A DNA stretch of 64,000 nt, from contig CAWEPG010000013.1 in assembly GCA_963810905.1 (NCBI GenBank), positions 186,001 to 250,000 of the forward strand, read 5' to 3'. Of the stretch, positions 18,926 to 28,512 are shown piece by piece. Both the position numbers and the translations under genes were made by a program. The stretch comes from CAWBAT01 sp963810905. GTDB taxonomy: Bacteria > Acidobacteriota > Terriglobia > Versatilivoradales > Versatilivoraceae. Numbering within the stretch: position 1 is the first letter of the stretch; each line of letters starts with the position of its first letter. The notes below the pieces were generated by a model that was given only the letters and a program-made list of their open reading frames with translations, was not told where the DNA came from and did not search any database.

Positions 18926-20479
18926 TTCTTGCGTGGATTTTTTGCCTTCGTTGTCCTGACCTTTAGGGATCTTAGTAACCCTGTCGTTTTGTCGGCAATA
19001 TCTACTTCGACAATTCCCCGAGAATCACATCTGTAGATCTCTTCCACCTGATGCGACGCTCCCTCAGCCCAACGGTGGACATCCTGCTCCGTAAGGCCGG
19101 ATTTCTCAGCAAGCCGGGGATCAAAAGGAAACAGAGTTTCATCCCAATAAATAATAGTCCCCATGGGTTGACTGTGCTCACCGAGTTGACCACATTCAAT
19201 AAATCGGAAATGCCCGATATTATGCACGGGATGGTAGGCCCGAGTGACGGTAAGAGAGCTTCTCTCCTGGCAAAGGGAGACGAGTTTCTTTGGAAAAGAT
19301 GGGATCAAATATCATTTCTTTGCCAAAATTGCTTTCACGCCAAACGCCGAAATGCCGGCTGAAACGATCCTGCAATTTATAGCCGCTCTGCTGATCGGCG
19401 GTAATGGCGAGTCCAATTGCGGTGGCGGCGCTCGGATAAGGGGATCTTCGCACTCTCTTCCCAAATTTTTCTTTCAAAGAACGCGATAGAAGAGGGAGTT
19501 CGCAAGATCCTCCGACCAAATAGACACAGGCGAGGGATGGCATTCCCTCTTCTTCCGCCAGGCATGAACGCATGACCGATTCCGTCGACTCGATGGTCTG
19601 TTGCACCAGCGGCAGACATTTCTCGTAAAAGTTCTGGACTCCAATCATGAGTTCTCCGCCCAGTACGCTGATCTGTCCGAGATCGATCGTAATCTTACGG
19701 GTGTTGGGATTGATGTTTTCTTTCGCTTCCCGGCAAAGGTTCAGAAGGCGAGACCGAGAAATCCAATCCATCGCAGAACCTGCTAATTCCGGGTGAGCCA
19801 GAGCGAGTTCCAAAAGAGCCTCGTCCAGGTCATCGCCTCCGAGACGCGAGATACCTTCGCTGGCGATCACTTCGTGGTCCTGCTTGGCCATGTGAATCAC
19901 AGACACATCAAAGGTGCCACCCCCAAAATCATAGACCACCACAAATTCCCGGCGCCGGGTCAAATCCGATTGACGAAATCGGTGGGCATATTCAATGCCT
20001 GCGGCGGAGGGTTCATTCTGCAAGCCAAGGACCTCAAAGCCTGCGGCTCGGAAGGCTTCCAGAGTCAGGAAACGCTGGTTGCTGTTGGCATTGGCCGGCA
20101 CTCCTACCATAGCCTCGAGCTTCTCGTTGGGAGGAAGTTCCAGATTGCTTCTCGTCGAGAGATCAGATCGTAAAGCGGCCAGGAACCGCTGCAACCACTC
20201 TATGAGAGGCAGTTGGATCGAACCAATTGATACGATAGAACTCGGCTCTCTCTCTCCAAAAAGGCGCTTCAGCGAGTGGCAAATTTCCCAGGTCGCATCG
20301 TACTGGACGTTCCAGGCATCCAGCCCAAAAAGGATTCGTCCGTTCTGAACGGCAATGAGAGAAGGGTACCAATCAAACACTTCCCCTTCCTCAGTATGAA
20401 AGCTGATGATCGGGTAATTCCCTTTTACTGCTGCCGCAATCCGAGTTCTCGTTGTGCCGAGGTCAATTCCTAATCGCAT
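18922..20479 (-). CDS. Hsp70 family protein, short actin-like ATPase form (single frameshift)
   Basis: DnaK-related protein of about 518 residues after repair. Phosphate-1 loop: GIDLGTTRTRIA; phosphate-2: VVVYDFGGGTFDVS; connect motif near EPSAAGIEYA; adenosine motif: VYLVGGSCELPLL. The C-terminal part continues in another frame (18922 to about 19265) and holds a short beta domain (SLTVTRAYHPVHNIGHFRF). One extra base near 19254-19268 breaks PLPGE from the following SSLTVTRAY. It lacks the long lid of canonical DnaK, so it is not the housekeeping chaperone; HscC-like proteins have this size. It overlaps the downstream metallophosphoesterase by 4 bp. Confidence 0.82.
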
Positions 20480-20624
20480 AGCTGGAAATTAGAGGAACCG
20501 GACAGATATTTCAAGTTCTTTCCCTAAGTGAAGCCTCAATAATTCCTTGTGCAGACTTCTGGAGGAACTCCACTATGCTAAGATGTCATTTTCTGGTTCA
20601 ATCTACCATGCCTAATTTGAATTG

Positions 20625-22421
20625 ATGACCATTCCAACACTGATGACGCCCCTCTACCGGAATATTCTGACGCTGAGTTATTCACTTTGCTTGGGCGGCG
20701 TTCTCTTGCTATTGGCAAGAGTTCCCTCTCCTGTCTCCGATGAATTTCGGGTGTGGACCGAAGATCCGCTGGTCAAAATTCAGCCGGACACTCCAGTGAA
20801 TTCCAAACACTCCATTGCGATTGCGGCTGCCAGGAACGAAACCGAACCGTTCCAGATTATCATTTCCTCCCCTAATCGGAAGCTGGAAGACGTTACGGTT
20901 TCAGTATCGGATTTGGAAGATGAACGAGGGAATAAGATTCCTTTTTCAAAGATAAAGCTTTATCGACAAGAGTATATTTATGTGAGAAATCCCAGTCCTT
21001 ATTCTCCTTATCCTCCGGGCTGGTGGCCTGATGCCCTCGTTCCTTTCGTGAACCCCTATGACGGGAAAGCGGTACCGACCATGCAAATGGTCCGCGACGG
21101 GAATGTCGAACCCAAGAAGTACCGCCTGTCTGGCGCGCGCTTTCCGGGAAGCCCGTTTGCTGTATGGCCTTCCCGTAATCAACCTGTCTGGGGGGATATC
21201 CTCGTTCCAAAGGATGCTGTAGCTGGCAACTATTCTGGCAAGTTAACGGTCACATGCTGGGCCTGCACACCCCAAACCCTCCCGCTGCAATTGACTGTGT
21301 GGGACTTCGAGTTACCAGCAGGTCCCACCCTGGCCACCGACTTTGGTTCCTTAGAAGCCGTTGCCACCGCGCGCCACTACGCTCAAGGGTCTCAGGAAGC
21401 CCTGACCCTACAAGACCGTTACGCTACGGCCATGCAAGAACACCGGCTTACCGTGCCAATTCCTTCGGCGTATCTGCCCTCCGTCCGAGCGGACGGAAGT
21501 ATTGACTCGAATCAAACCCACTCGAATTTAAAACGATTCATGGAGTCCCATGATACGGGGGCTTTTCGCATTCCCAATTTCCCCGGCTCAGTGTCTCAAC
21601 CCAAATTCAAGAAACGGTTTTCACGCTACCTGCAAAGTTACTATGAGTACTTGAATACTCAAGGTTGGAGCAAAGGGGCCTTTTACTTCCCGGTGGACGA
21701 ACCCAACACTCGGGAAGCCTACGAGCTTGTCAGGCTCTATAGTCAACTCATCCACGAATCGGAACCCCGCATCCGGATACTCTGCACGGAACAGACCTAT
21801 CCCCAGGACAACTCATGGGGAGAATTACAGGGGTCTATTGATATCTGGTGTCCGCTCTTTGCATTTTATGATAAGTCCAGTGCCAAGAAAGTTTTGAAAC
21901 AGGGAAATCAACTTTGGACCTACACCGCACTTTGCCAGAAAGCTCCCACCTACCATCCTGAATTTCAAAAGGTGGGCGGCTTATCGACATTCTTCTGGCA
22001 AATCGATTTTCCTTCTCTTAACTTCCGGCTGCCTTTGTGGGTGATTTGGGAAGACCAGATTCAGGGCTTGCTCTATTGGTCTACGGTTCATTGGAACGAT
22101 CCAGCGCGCGATGTCTGGACAGATCCGGCGTTTCGAAATCGCTATAACGGCGAGGGGTACTTCTTTTATCCGGGGTCAGATGCAGGGATAGAAGGCCCCG
22201 TTACATCCATCCGTCTGAAAGTGCTCAGGGAAGGTATCGAAGATTTGGCGTATTTGAAGCTCTTGGACCAATTGGGAGAGCATGAGTTCGCAGCGACCCA
22301 AGCTGCAAAGATTGCGAGCTCCTGGTGGAAATGGGATGACGATCCACAGCAGCTCTATCTAATCAGGGCAGCCCTGGCTCAAAAGATTATGGAGAAACAA
22401 GGCAAACCCGCTCCGAAGTGA
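20625..22421 (+). CDS. Exported DUF4091 / GH123-like glycoside hydrolase
   Basis: About 598 residues with an N-terminal hydrophobic export signal (LTLSYSLCLGGVLLLLARV). A beta-sandwich region (about 40-230; ARNETEPFQIIISSPNR; WGDILVPKDAVAGNYSGKL) precedes a TIM-barrel-like catalytic region with GAFYFPVDEPNTREAYE and FFWQIDFPS. The C-terminal DUF4091 signature is visible in SIRLKVLREGIEDLAYLKLL. The acidic pair in VDEP is a candidate for catalysis. Related enzymes include N-acetyl-hexosaminidases; the actual substrate is unknown. TTG at 20622 and ATG at 20625 or 20643 are all possible starts. It is divergent from the Hsp70-like gene. Confidence 0.82.
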   Translation: MTIPTLMTPLYRNILTLSYSLCLGGVLLLLARVPSPVSDEFRVWTEDPLVKIQPDTPVNSKHSIAIAAARNETEPFQIIISSPNRKLEDVTVSVSDLEDERGNKIPFSKIKLYRQEYIYVRNPSPYSPYPPGWWPDALVPFVNPYDGKAVPTMQMVRDGNVEPKKYRLSGARFPGSPFAVWPSRNQPVWGDILVPKDAVAGNYSGKLTVTCWACTPQTLPLQLTVWDFELPAGPTLATDFGSLEAVATARHYAQGSQEALTLQDRYATAMQEHRLTVPIPSAYLPSVRADGSIDSNQTHSNLKRFMESHDTGAFRIPNFPGSVSQPKFKKRFSRYLQSYYEYLNTQGWSKGAFYFPVDEPNTREAYELVRLYSQLIHESEPRIRILCTEQTYPQDNSWGELQGSIDIWCPLFAFYDKSSAKKVLKQGNQLWTYTALCQKAPTYHPEFQKVGGLSTFFWQIDFPSLNFRLPLWVIWEDQIQGLLYWSTVHWNDPARDVWTDPAFRNRYNGEGYFFYPGSDAGIEGPVTSIRLKVLREGIEDLAYLKLLDQLGEHEFAATQAAKIASSWWKWDDDPQQLYLIRAALAQKIMEKQGKPAPK

Positions 22422-22525
22422 GCGGTGATGCTCCCCGCAAGCAGATCCGCATCCCTTTCTTGAAAGATCCCGTCTTGCTTTCCATTCGATCGAGGCGGGC
22501 AAACAGTGCGAGCTTCCGGAAAATG

Positions 22526-24052
22526 TCATTTCTGAAGTTTAGGATCGAGGTTTAGTTTGAGCTCATCCTCGCTGACCTTCGAAGGCACGCCATCGGCTGG
22601 CACTTCTTTCCTTGCAGTCCAGAATAAAGCGTTCAAAATAATTTTGCGGTAGTTGTCATTCCCCCAATTGGCATGCGCGTGGCCTCCTGTAAAACCGACG
22701 CCACGTCCTCCATCTGCCCGTTCCACGGCCCACATCACGATTTCGTCCCGTCCTTTGGCAGCCACAATGTGAGGATAAGGGCCGCGCGGGGACGCCGTTG
22801 CCCCTTGACGCGTTTCGTCTGAAGGCTTGGCCACGAGAATGGGCACGACCCCCTTCATTTCAGAACGGAATCGCATATTGAAATACCATTCATCCTTAGC
22901 CTCAAATGGCTTGACGCCGTGAGTAATGGGATGATTCGGAAGACTTGTAAAATTGGCTACCCAATGGGGGTTTGTTGAAAAGCCATGCTCGTAGTATCCG
23001 CCGATCCAGTTGAGCAGATCAGCACCGCCCTTGTCTTTTGGGACTTCCACGGCATAATGGGCACAGATCAACCCGACTCCTTGCCGCATGAGATCGCCCA
23101 TGACCCGGAGGTGGTCCTCTTTCAGCAACGGGTGATTGGCTCCACCATCCATATAGAGCATGATGCTATCGGCTTCGTCAAATGCGGTAGGATCCAGTGG
23201 CCAGCCGTTGAGATAGGCTCCAATTTGAATGCCGGGAAGGCCCGCGAGACAATTCTTTAGGATCAGGACCCCGGCGTTAAATTCATGGTCACCGGGAGCA
23301 TGACTTGGTGTGCCAGCCACCAATACAATTCTCTTCACACCCTCCGGCTTGATCCGTTTCATCTGTATATCCCTGAACTGAACCAGCATCGGTGGTCCGG
23401 CATGTAATTGCAAAGCCAGAATTCCCGACGCCACTCGTTTCTCCACTTGATCATCAGTCACATCAACTGTCACGTGCCCATTGATCTTGTGGATCAGGTG
23501 GTTGCCGATTGCGATCACGACATAATCATTCCACCCTTCATTCTTGATGGCTGCCTGTAACTGGTCGGAATCGCCGACCGAACCCGTGACCTGGACTTTT
23601 CCCGAGGCATCCACAGTGGTTTTCTGGCCGCGCTTTGCCAGAATTCCCCTTCCCTTCTCATCATAGAGAATCCCGGAAAATACTTTTCCCGCTTCAATGT
23701 CCGCCTGATAGCCGCCGACAACCCAATTCCCCAGATCCTTGCTTCGATACTGGATGCCAGAATTTCCCCCGACGATCCGGTAAGACAGATGAAGTTCGAA
23801 ATCTTCAACCGTGCCTAACCGCCAGATCAGAAAAGTATTTCCTTGTGTTGGGTTTTCTGCTGTTGTCTGCCCGGTTATCGTTCCATCACGAACCGACCAG
23901 AATCTTGGATTCCCGTCCCAGCCCAAAAGATCTTTCCCGTTGAAAAGACTTCGGTACCCTGCCCCCTCAGAAGCGGCCCACAAACCGGCCGGGGACATGG
24001 ACAATACGCACGACAGTACGGCGATCCACTGCAATTGCTTTTTGAACTTCAT
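22526..24052 (-). CDS. Secreted DUF1080 (3-keto-disaccharide hydrolase-like) protein fused to a ThuA domain
   Basis: About 508 residues. A signal peptide (FKKQLQWIAVLSCVLSM) is followed by a DUF1080 jelly roll (FNGKDLLGWDGNPRFWSVRD; GGNSGIQYRSKD; HKINGHVTVDVTD). From about residue 240 there is a ThuA-like glutamine-amidotransferase fold (RIVLVAGTPSHAPGDHEFN; GVGLICAHYAVEVPKD; GVGFTGGHAHANWGND). DUF1080 enzymes act on 3-keto-glycosides and ThuA converts sugars at C3, so the fusion suggests both steps of oxidised-sugar breakdown. The epimerase-like gene directly upstream supports this. The start is uncertain: 24052 is chosen because it opens the signal peptide; 24070 (ATG) and 24100 (GTG overlapping the upstream stop) are alternatives. 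Confidence 0.85.
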   Translation of the reverse strand: MKFKKQLQWIAVLSCVLSMSPAGLWAASEGAGYRSLFNGKDLLGWDGNPRFWSVRDGTITGQTTAENPTQGNTFLIWRLGTVEDFELHLSYRIVGGNSGIQYRSKDLGNWVVGGYQADIEAGKVFSGILYDEKGRGILAKRGQKTTVDASGKVQVTGSVGDSDQLQAAIKNEGWNDYVVIAIGNHLIHKINGHVTVDVTDDQVEKRVASGILALQLHAGPPMLVQFRDIQMKRIKPEGVKRIVLVAGTPSHAPGDHEFNAGVLILKNCLAGLPGIQIGAYLNGWPLDPTAFDEADSIMLYMDGGANHPLLKEDHLRVMGDLMRQGVGLICAHYAVEVPKDKGGADLLNWIGGYYEHGFSTNPHWVANFTSLPNHPITHGVKPFEAKDEWYFNMRFRSEMKGVVPILVAKPSDETRQGATASPRGPYPHIVAAKGRDEIVMWAVERADGGRGVGFTGGHAHANWGNDNYRKIILNALFWTARKEVPADGVPSKVSEDELKLNLDPKLQK

Positions 24053-24096
24053 AGTCTTTTGAATCCTCATGACGATTGAATGACCGGATGTAAAAA

Positions 24097-24945
24097 TCAC
24101 GACTGCAAAGTTTTTCTTAAGAATTTAAGGCCTTGGATGGCAATGTCATTTTTGTTGGGTTCCATTTCTCGCCAGATGGCCGCCGCCTTCGCGATCACGA
24201 GCACATCAGGCGTAAAGGATTCAATCGACACATCCCGCTTGTAGCCAATTTTTTTCAGCGCTGCGGCGATCCCCTTCCAATCAATATGGTCGCTCCCTGG
24301 AGTGCCTCGATCGCTGCCACAAGCATGGAGATGTCCGAGCATTTTCCCGGCTCGAAGAATGGCCGCAGCTTGGTTTTTTTCCTCGATGTTCATGTGGAAC
24401 GTATCTAAGTGAATGGTCAGCGCCGGGCTCCCTACATCGTGAACCATCTGGATCGCCTGATCGCAGGTGTTGATGAAGTCCGTTTCAAAACGGTTTAGCG
24501 GTTCAAGGGCAATGATCCTTTTCTTCTTTTCTGCATACCGGCATAACGTCTTGAGATGTTTGACCACCTGTTTCCACTGGGACCTTCTTTCCTTGTCGGG
24601 CACATACTCGGCTCTTCCAACCGCCGAATAAATTGGCCCAACGAGAACCGAGGAGTCCAGCACCGTCATGATATCGATCAATTTGTGAACATAGTCGAGA
24701 CAGGCGCCCTGCTCCTCTTTGGTTCCTCGCAAGTCGCGGCCTGGTCCAAATGCGCCGCAGAGCGTGCTGCTGAGAAGTCCGTGACGGTTCAACTCAGACT
24801 TCACGTAGACGGGATCGATATGGGACTCATGCTCCACAGCTATTTCTACCGAATCGAAACCCCACTTCTTAAAAGATTTAAATAGATTTGTGCTTTCGTT
24901 CGTAAACGGTGACGTAAATAAGAACGTGTTGATGCCAAATCGCAT
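24097..24945 (-). CDS. Sugar phosphate isomerase/epimerase family protein (xylose isomerase-like TIM barrel)
   Basis: About 282 residues, the size of the AP-endonuclease-2/xylose-isomerase-like barrel family. It starts with MRFGINTFLFTSPFT. Metal-site residues are visible as E in IIALEPLNRFETDF, D and H in TIHLDTFHMNIEE, H in LGHLHACGSDRG, and E in DVSIESFTP. Such proteins epimerise ketoses or act on 3-keto sugars. GGGGAAGG precedes the ATG at 24945. The DUF1080-ThuA gene starts 44 bp downstream or overlaps it, so they form an operon, probably for 3-keto-glycoside use. Confidence 0.88.
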   Translation of the reverse strand: MRFGINTFLFTSPFTNESTNLFKSFKKWGFDSVEIAVEHESHIDPVYVKSELNRHGLLSSTLCGAFGPGRDLRGTKEEQGACLDYVHKLIDIMTVLDSSVLVGPIYSAVGRAEYVPDKERRSQWKQVVKHLKTLCRYAEKKKRIIALEPLNRFETDFINTCDQAIQMVHDVGSPALTIHLDTFHMNIEEKNQAAAILRAGKMLGHLHACGSDRGTPGSDHIDWKGIAAALKKIGYKRDVSIESFTPDVLVIAKAAAIWREMEPNKNDIAIQGLKFLRKTLQS

Positions 24946-25102
24946 ACCCTTCCCCCTCACTGGTTCATATCGAAAAGTGGTTCCTCAAATGGACTTTCAT
25001 TAAAACACCAAGCAAAATGGAGCGCAAAGATTTTTTTGAGAGGGAAGCGCATCAGATGAAACTGTTTTCAAGTCCATTGGGTAGTAAACTCTGTATATAG
25101 TC

Positions 25103-25602
25103 CCGGCTTCAGCCGGCTTTTGATTCTAATCCCTCCATTAGCCGGGGATTGGACATTGGACATTTCCGCTGCCCTGAAAGGGCAAAAGAAAATAGCCCAG
25201 GGCAGAGCGCAGGGCGAAGCCCGGAGCGGCGCCCTGGGTCACGGGCCATCCACGAAAGGGCACCCTGAAGGGGTGCAACACAACTCTCTTCCGGATTGTC
25301 GCGCCCCTTCAGGGCGCCGATGATTCATTAGGATCCTAACCCAGGGCGGCGCTGCGGGGCCTTGCCCCTGCGCTCTGCCCTGGGCTAGATTGTGGTGGCC
25401 CTTCAGGCCGCTGGATGGCTGAAGAATCGCGAACGGACCGTTTCGAAGACCTATTTTCGAATGACGAAACGAAATGATAGTGTCACCAATATAAGCTTGG
25501 AAGCCTGTGCCGTTACTGAATCCGGGGTGCCAACCAATGTCCAATCTCCATGGCCCAGCCTTAGCCTGGGATTAGTTTGTGGGCTCATGGAAAAACCGCC
25601 TG
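25103..25602. repeat. Nested palindromic intergenic repeats
   Basis: No gene lies in 24946-25675; most of it is palindrome. A long imperfect inverted repeat has arms of about 47 bp (25193-25239 and 25339-25387), starting GCCCAGGGCAGAGCGCAGGG. Smaller hairpins sit between the arms (CACCCTGAAGGGGTG at 25261-25275; CGCCCCTTCAGGGCG at 25302-25316). A perfect 13-bp outer inverted repeat GATTGGACATTGG lies at 25147-25159 and 25534-25546. CCGGCTTCAGCCGG and CCGCCTGAAGGCGG flank everything. A related block (CCCTGTAAGGGC with AATAGCCCAGGGC) recurs at 45832-45910. Confidence 0.7.
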
Positions 25603-25675
25603 AAGGCGGTACTACAAACCAAACCCCTAATTTGCCCTGCAAGACCCCATTCGTTGTGGCTTGGAGACTTTTCCT

Positions 25676-26437
25676 CTAATATTTCCTGAAGAAATAGATG
25701 GTGAGAAGAGATCCCGTTAAAGTAACGAAACGGCGCACCCACACGGGATTGATTTTTTGCGCATAATACGCTCCCCCATATCCTCCCAAAACGGCGCCAC
25801 TGATCATGAACAGGGCTTTGGACCAGATTACAGCCCCCGCGGCAACAAAGGTAATCACTGCCATCCCATTTATACAAGTTGCCAGCACGGTCTTCAGGGC
25901 GTTCATCGCGTGGATGTTTTCCATGCCCATCATCGCCAGCAAAGCGAGCATCAGGATACCAATCCCTCCCCCGAAGTATCCTCCATAGATGGCAATCAAG
26001 AGTTGCAGGAAAAGAATCCCAACCTTAGCTCGCGATGAGAGATTGTGTGATATTTGGAATCGGGAACGGATCGAGGCCGAGACAGTTCCCCCAAAGGTAA
26101 AAAGGAGAGTGGCTATAAGAAGAAGATAAGGAATCAATTTTTGAAAAGTGGATTGCTCCGTACGCAAGAGCAGTATCGCACCCAAGACTCCACCCAACAG
26201 ACTCACCCCGCCGTAAACCATTAAACGATGCTTTTCTGAGATGAGCTCCTTGCGGTAAGCCCCAACGCTTGCCAATGAGCCTGGCCATAACACGACGGTA
26301 TTCGTTGCATTTGCATTAACCGGTGGCATCCCTATCAAGACCAGGGCGGGGAAGGTAAAAAAGCTGCCCCCGCCGGCGACAGAATTCAGCGCCCCAGCAA
26401 GGACAGCGGCAAGAAAAAGAAGGATGTTTTCTATCAT
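25676..26437 (-). CDS. TSUP family (TauE/SafE) permease
   Basis: Inner-membrane protein of 253 residues with about eight hydrophobic helices and the two family half-repeats: VAGGGSFFTFPALVLIGMPP near the N-terminus and YGGYFGGGIGILMLALLAMM in the second half. Members export or import sulfite, sulfoacetate and other organosulfur anions; the substrate here is unknown. It starts 19 bp after mutL on the same strand, so it is probably read through from the mutL transcript. Confidence 0.88.
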   Translation of the reverse strand: MIENILLFLAAVLAGALNSVAGGGSFFTFPALVLIGMPPVNANATNTVVLWPGSLASVGAYRKELISEKHRLMVYGGVSLLGGVLGAILLLRTEQSTFQKLIPYLLLIATLLFTFGGTVSASIRSRFQISHNLSSRAKVGILFLQLLIAIYGGYFGGGIGILMLALLAMMGMENIHAMNALKTVLATCINGMAVITFVAAGAVIWSKALFMISGAVLGGYGGAYYAQKINPVWVRRFVTLTGSLLTIYFFRKY

Positions 26438-26456
26438 CTATTGCCGATCGTCATCC

Positions 26457-28427
26457 CTAAAGCCTTTTGAATGCCCGTAGGATCTCTTTCTTCTCATAAC
26501 GCAAAATAATGGGGCGCCCATGCGGACAGCTCATCGGAATCTGAGTCTTTTGCAATTCCTCGATCAACCAGACCATCTTAGTTTGATCAAGATGCATATT
26601 GATTTTGATGGCGGCATGGCAAGCGATCGAAGCCGCAATTTTTTCTCTGAGTTGCTTCAGATTGATGGATTGGGTTTCCTTCTCCAAAGATTCGAGCAAT
26701 TCCGCAAGCAGACGCTCCACGTCACCGTGTCTTAGATCCGCAGGTGCAGATTTGATGGCAATCGTTTTCCGTCCAAAAGGTTCTACCTCGAATCCACAAG
26801 CTTCCAATTCCGGCGTGATATCTTCCAGAATAACCTGCTGGCGGGGTGACAATTCGACGATGATCGGAAGCAAGAGACGCTGGCTGTCCACCTTGCCCTG
26901 GTTTCTCTGGCTCAGCACTTTTTCAAATAAAATGCGTTCGTGTGCCACATGCTGATCAATAATCAAGAGCGCGCCTTGATCCGAGGCGATAATGAAACTA
27001 TTGTCGATTTGCCCCAACGGGATAATCCCCGACATGGGCTGAGGCCCGATGCTTGCGGGCATTTGAGAAGCTCGTATGGGCGACGCAACAGAGCACCCCT
27101 CCAGTGAAACAAAGTCCGGCGAAGGTACCGGAATCTCACCTTCTGGTTGGAAAGGAAGAGGTGACGTTGTCGGCGTCGGCGACAAAGGCGTCAGCGCAAA
27201 TGGCTCTCGTGTCATCACGGTCTGCGCGACACTCGCGGATTCACTAAAGGGAGGAAGTGAAGAAGCCGGCCATGCATCGGCCTGCGTCGGGGAAAGCGGT
27301 AACGCTTCAATGGGAGGCCCATCAAAAGGGTTCTCCATACTCGAGCGATCCACAAATTGCCGGGATGCCGGGAAAGTGGCCTGCGGGCGAGCTTCGACGA
27401 GTGCCTTACGGACGGCGTCTCTTAAGAAATCATGAACCAATGTCTGACGGCGGAACCGAACTTCAATCTTGGAGGGATGAACGTTGACATCCACCTCCCC
27501 ATAAGGCATTTCGATGAAAAGAAGGACTACAGGATAAATGCCGGAAGGGAGGATATTCCGATAGGCCTCTGCGATTGCGTGCAGGATGATGCGGTCTCTG
27601 ACCATCCGCCGATTGACAAAGAAGTAAAGGGAGTTTCGGTTGAGTTTCTGCACTTCAGGCTTGGAGACAAATCCGTGGACACGAATCCATTCCCTCCGCT
27701 CCCTGGACCCCTCTGATTCGTCTTCCTCCTGGTAAAAAATCGGCAGCTCGGAGCGGACTTCAACCAGCTGATTTAACAAGTCTCCTCCAAAGACCTGAAA
27801 GACCCGCTCTCGGAATTGCTCCACCGGTTGTAAATTGAAGACCTCATGCTCTCCGCTTCGCAACACGAATCGCCCTTCAGGATGGGCCAAAGCATATTGT
27901 GTGACGAAATTAACAATATGTCCCAATTCGGTACTCTCGGATTTCAGAAATTTCTTGCGCGCGGGAATGTTAAAGAACAAATCACGAATGGTAATCGTTG
28001 TCCCTCGCGTCCGGGCAATTTTCCTGACCGCCGAGAGTTTGGCACCATTAATTTCAACCGTCGTCCCCGTCTCTTCACTTTCATGCCGAGTCTCGAGCAG
28101 GAGACGGGAGACGCTGGCGATACTGGGAAGGGCTTCGCCACGAAATCCTAAAGTGGCAATTTCACTCAGGTCGTCGGCCCGTTGGAGTTTGCTTGTGGCA
28201 TGCCTTTCGAAGGCCAAGAGGGCATCATCCGCCGTCATTCCTTCGCCATCATCCATCACTCGGATGAGACGGCGCCCGCCAGATTCTACTTCAATTTCTA
28301 GGGTGGCGGCTCCAGCGTCCAGAGAATTTTCCAACAACTCTTTAACAACAGAAGCAGGCCTTTCGACAACCTCTCCTGCCGCAATCTTATTGGCCAGCGC
28401 CTCGGGAAGAACACGGATTTTAGACAT
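26457..28427 (-). CDS. mutL: DNA mismatch repair protein MutL
   Basis: 656 residues. The GHKL ATPase N-terminus is complete: LANKIAAGEVVERP, KELLENSLDAGA, DDGEGM, TLGFRGEALPSI and GTTITIRDLFFNIPARKKF. A proline-rich linker (about 340-460) leads to the dimerisation domain. That domain carries the endonuclease motif as DQHVAHERILFE (the A of DQHA replaced by V), plus ACHAAIK and CPHGRP, which help bind metal in nicking MutL proteins. It is therefore likely a latent endonuclease of the MutH-independent type. It lies 85 bp downstream of aspS. No mutS is in the window. Confidence 0.96.
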   Translation of the reverse strand: MSKIRVLPEALANKIAAGEVVERPASVVKELLENSLDAGAATLEIEVESGGRRLIRVMDDGEGMTADDALLAFERHATSKLQRADDLSEIATLGFRGEALPSIASVSRLLLETRHESEETGTTVEINGAKLSAVRKIARTRGTTITIRDLFFNIPARKKFLKSESTELGHIVNFVTQYALAHPEGRFVLRSGEHEVFNLQPVEQFRERVFQVFGGDLLNQLVEVRSELPIFYQEEDESEGSRERREWIRVHGFVSKPEVQKLNRNSLYFFVNRRMVRDRIILHAIAEAYRNILPSGIYPVVLLFIEMPYGEVDVNVHPSKIEVRFRRQTLVHDFLRDAVRKALVEARPQATFPASRQFVDRSSMENPFDGPPIEALPLSPTQADAWPASSLPPFSESASVAQTVMTREPFALTPLSPTPTTSPLPFQPEGEIPVPSPDFVSLEGCSVASPIRASQMPASIGPQPMSGIIPLGQIDNSFIIASDQGALLIIDQHVAHERILFEKVLSQRNQGKVDSQRLLLPIIVELSPRQQVILEDITPELEACGFEVEPFGRKTIAIKSAPADLRHGDVERLLAELLESLEKETQSINLKQLREKIAASIACHAAIKINMHLDQTKMVWLIEELQKTQIPMSCPHGRPIILRYEKKEILRAFKRL

Positions 28428-28512
28428 TTTGTAATCTGGCCTCTAAAGGGGCGTCTGTTCCCCCATCGCCGGCGAGGGAAAATCGTCTGATCCACCGCGA
28501 CTGTCTGCAGTC

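Noticed and set aside
25239..25877. Open frames over the nested palindromes and the TSUP 3' end
   Set aside because: They follow palindromic repeats or are antisense to the TSUP gene.
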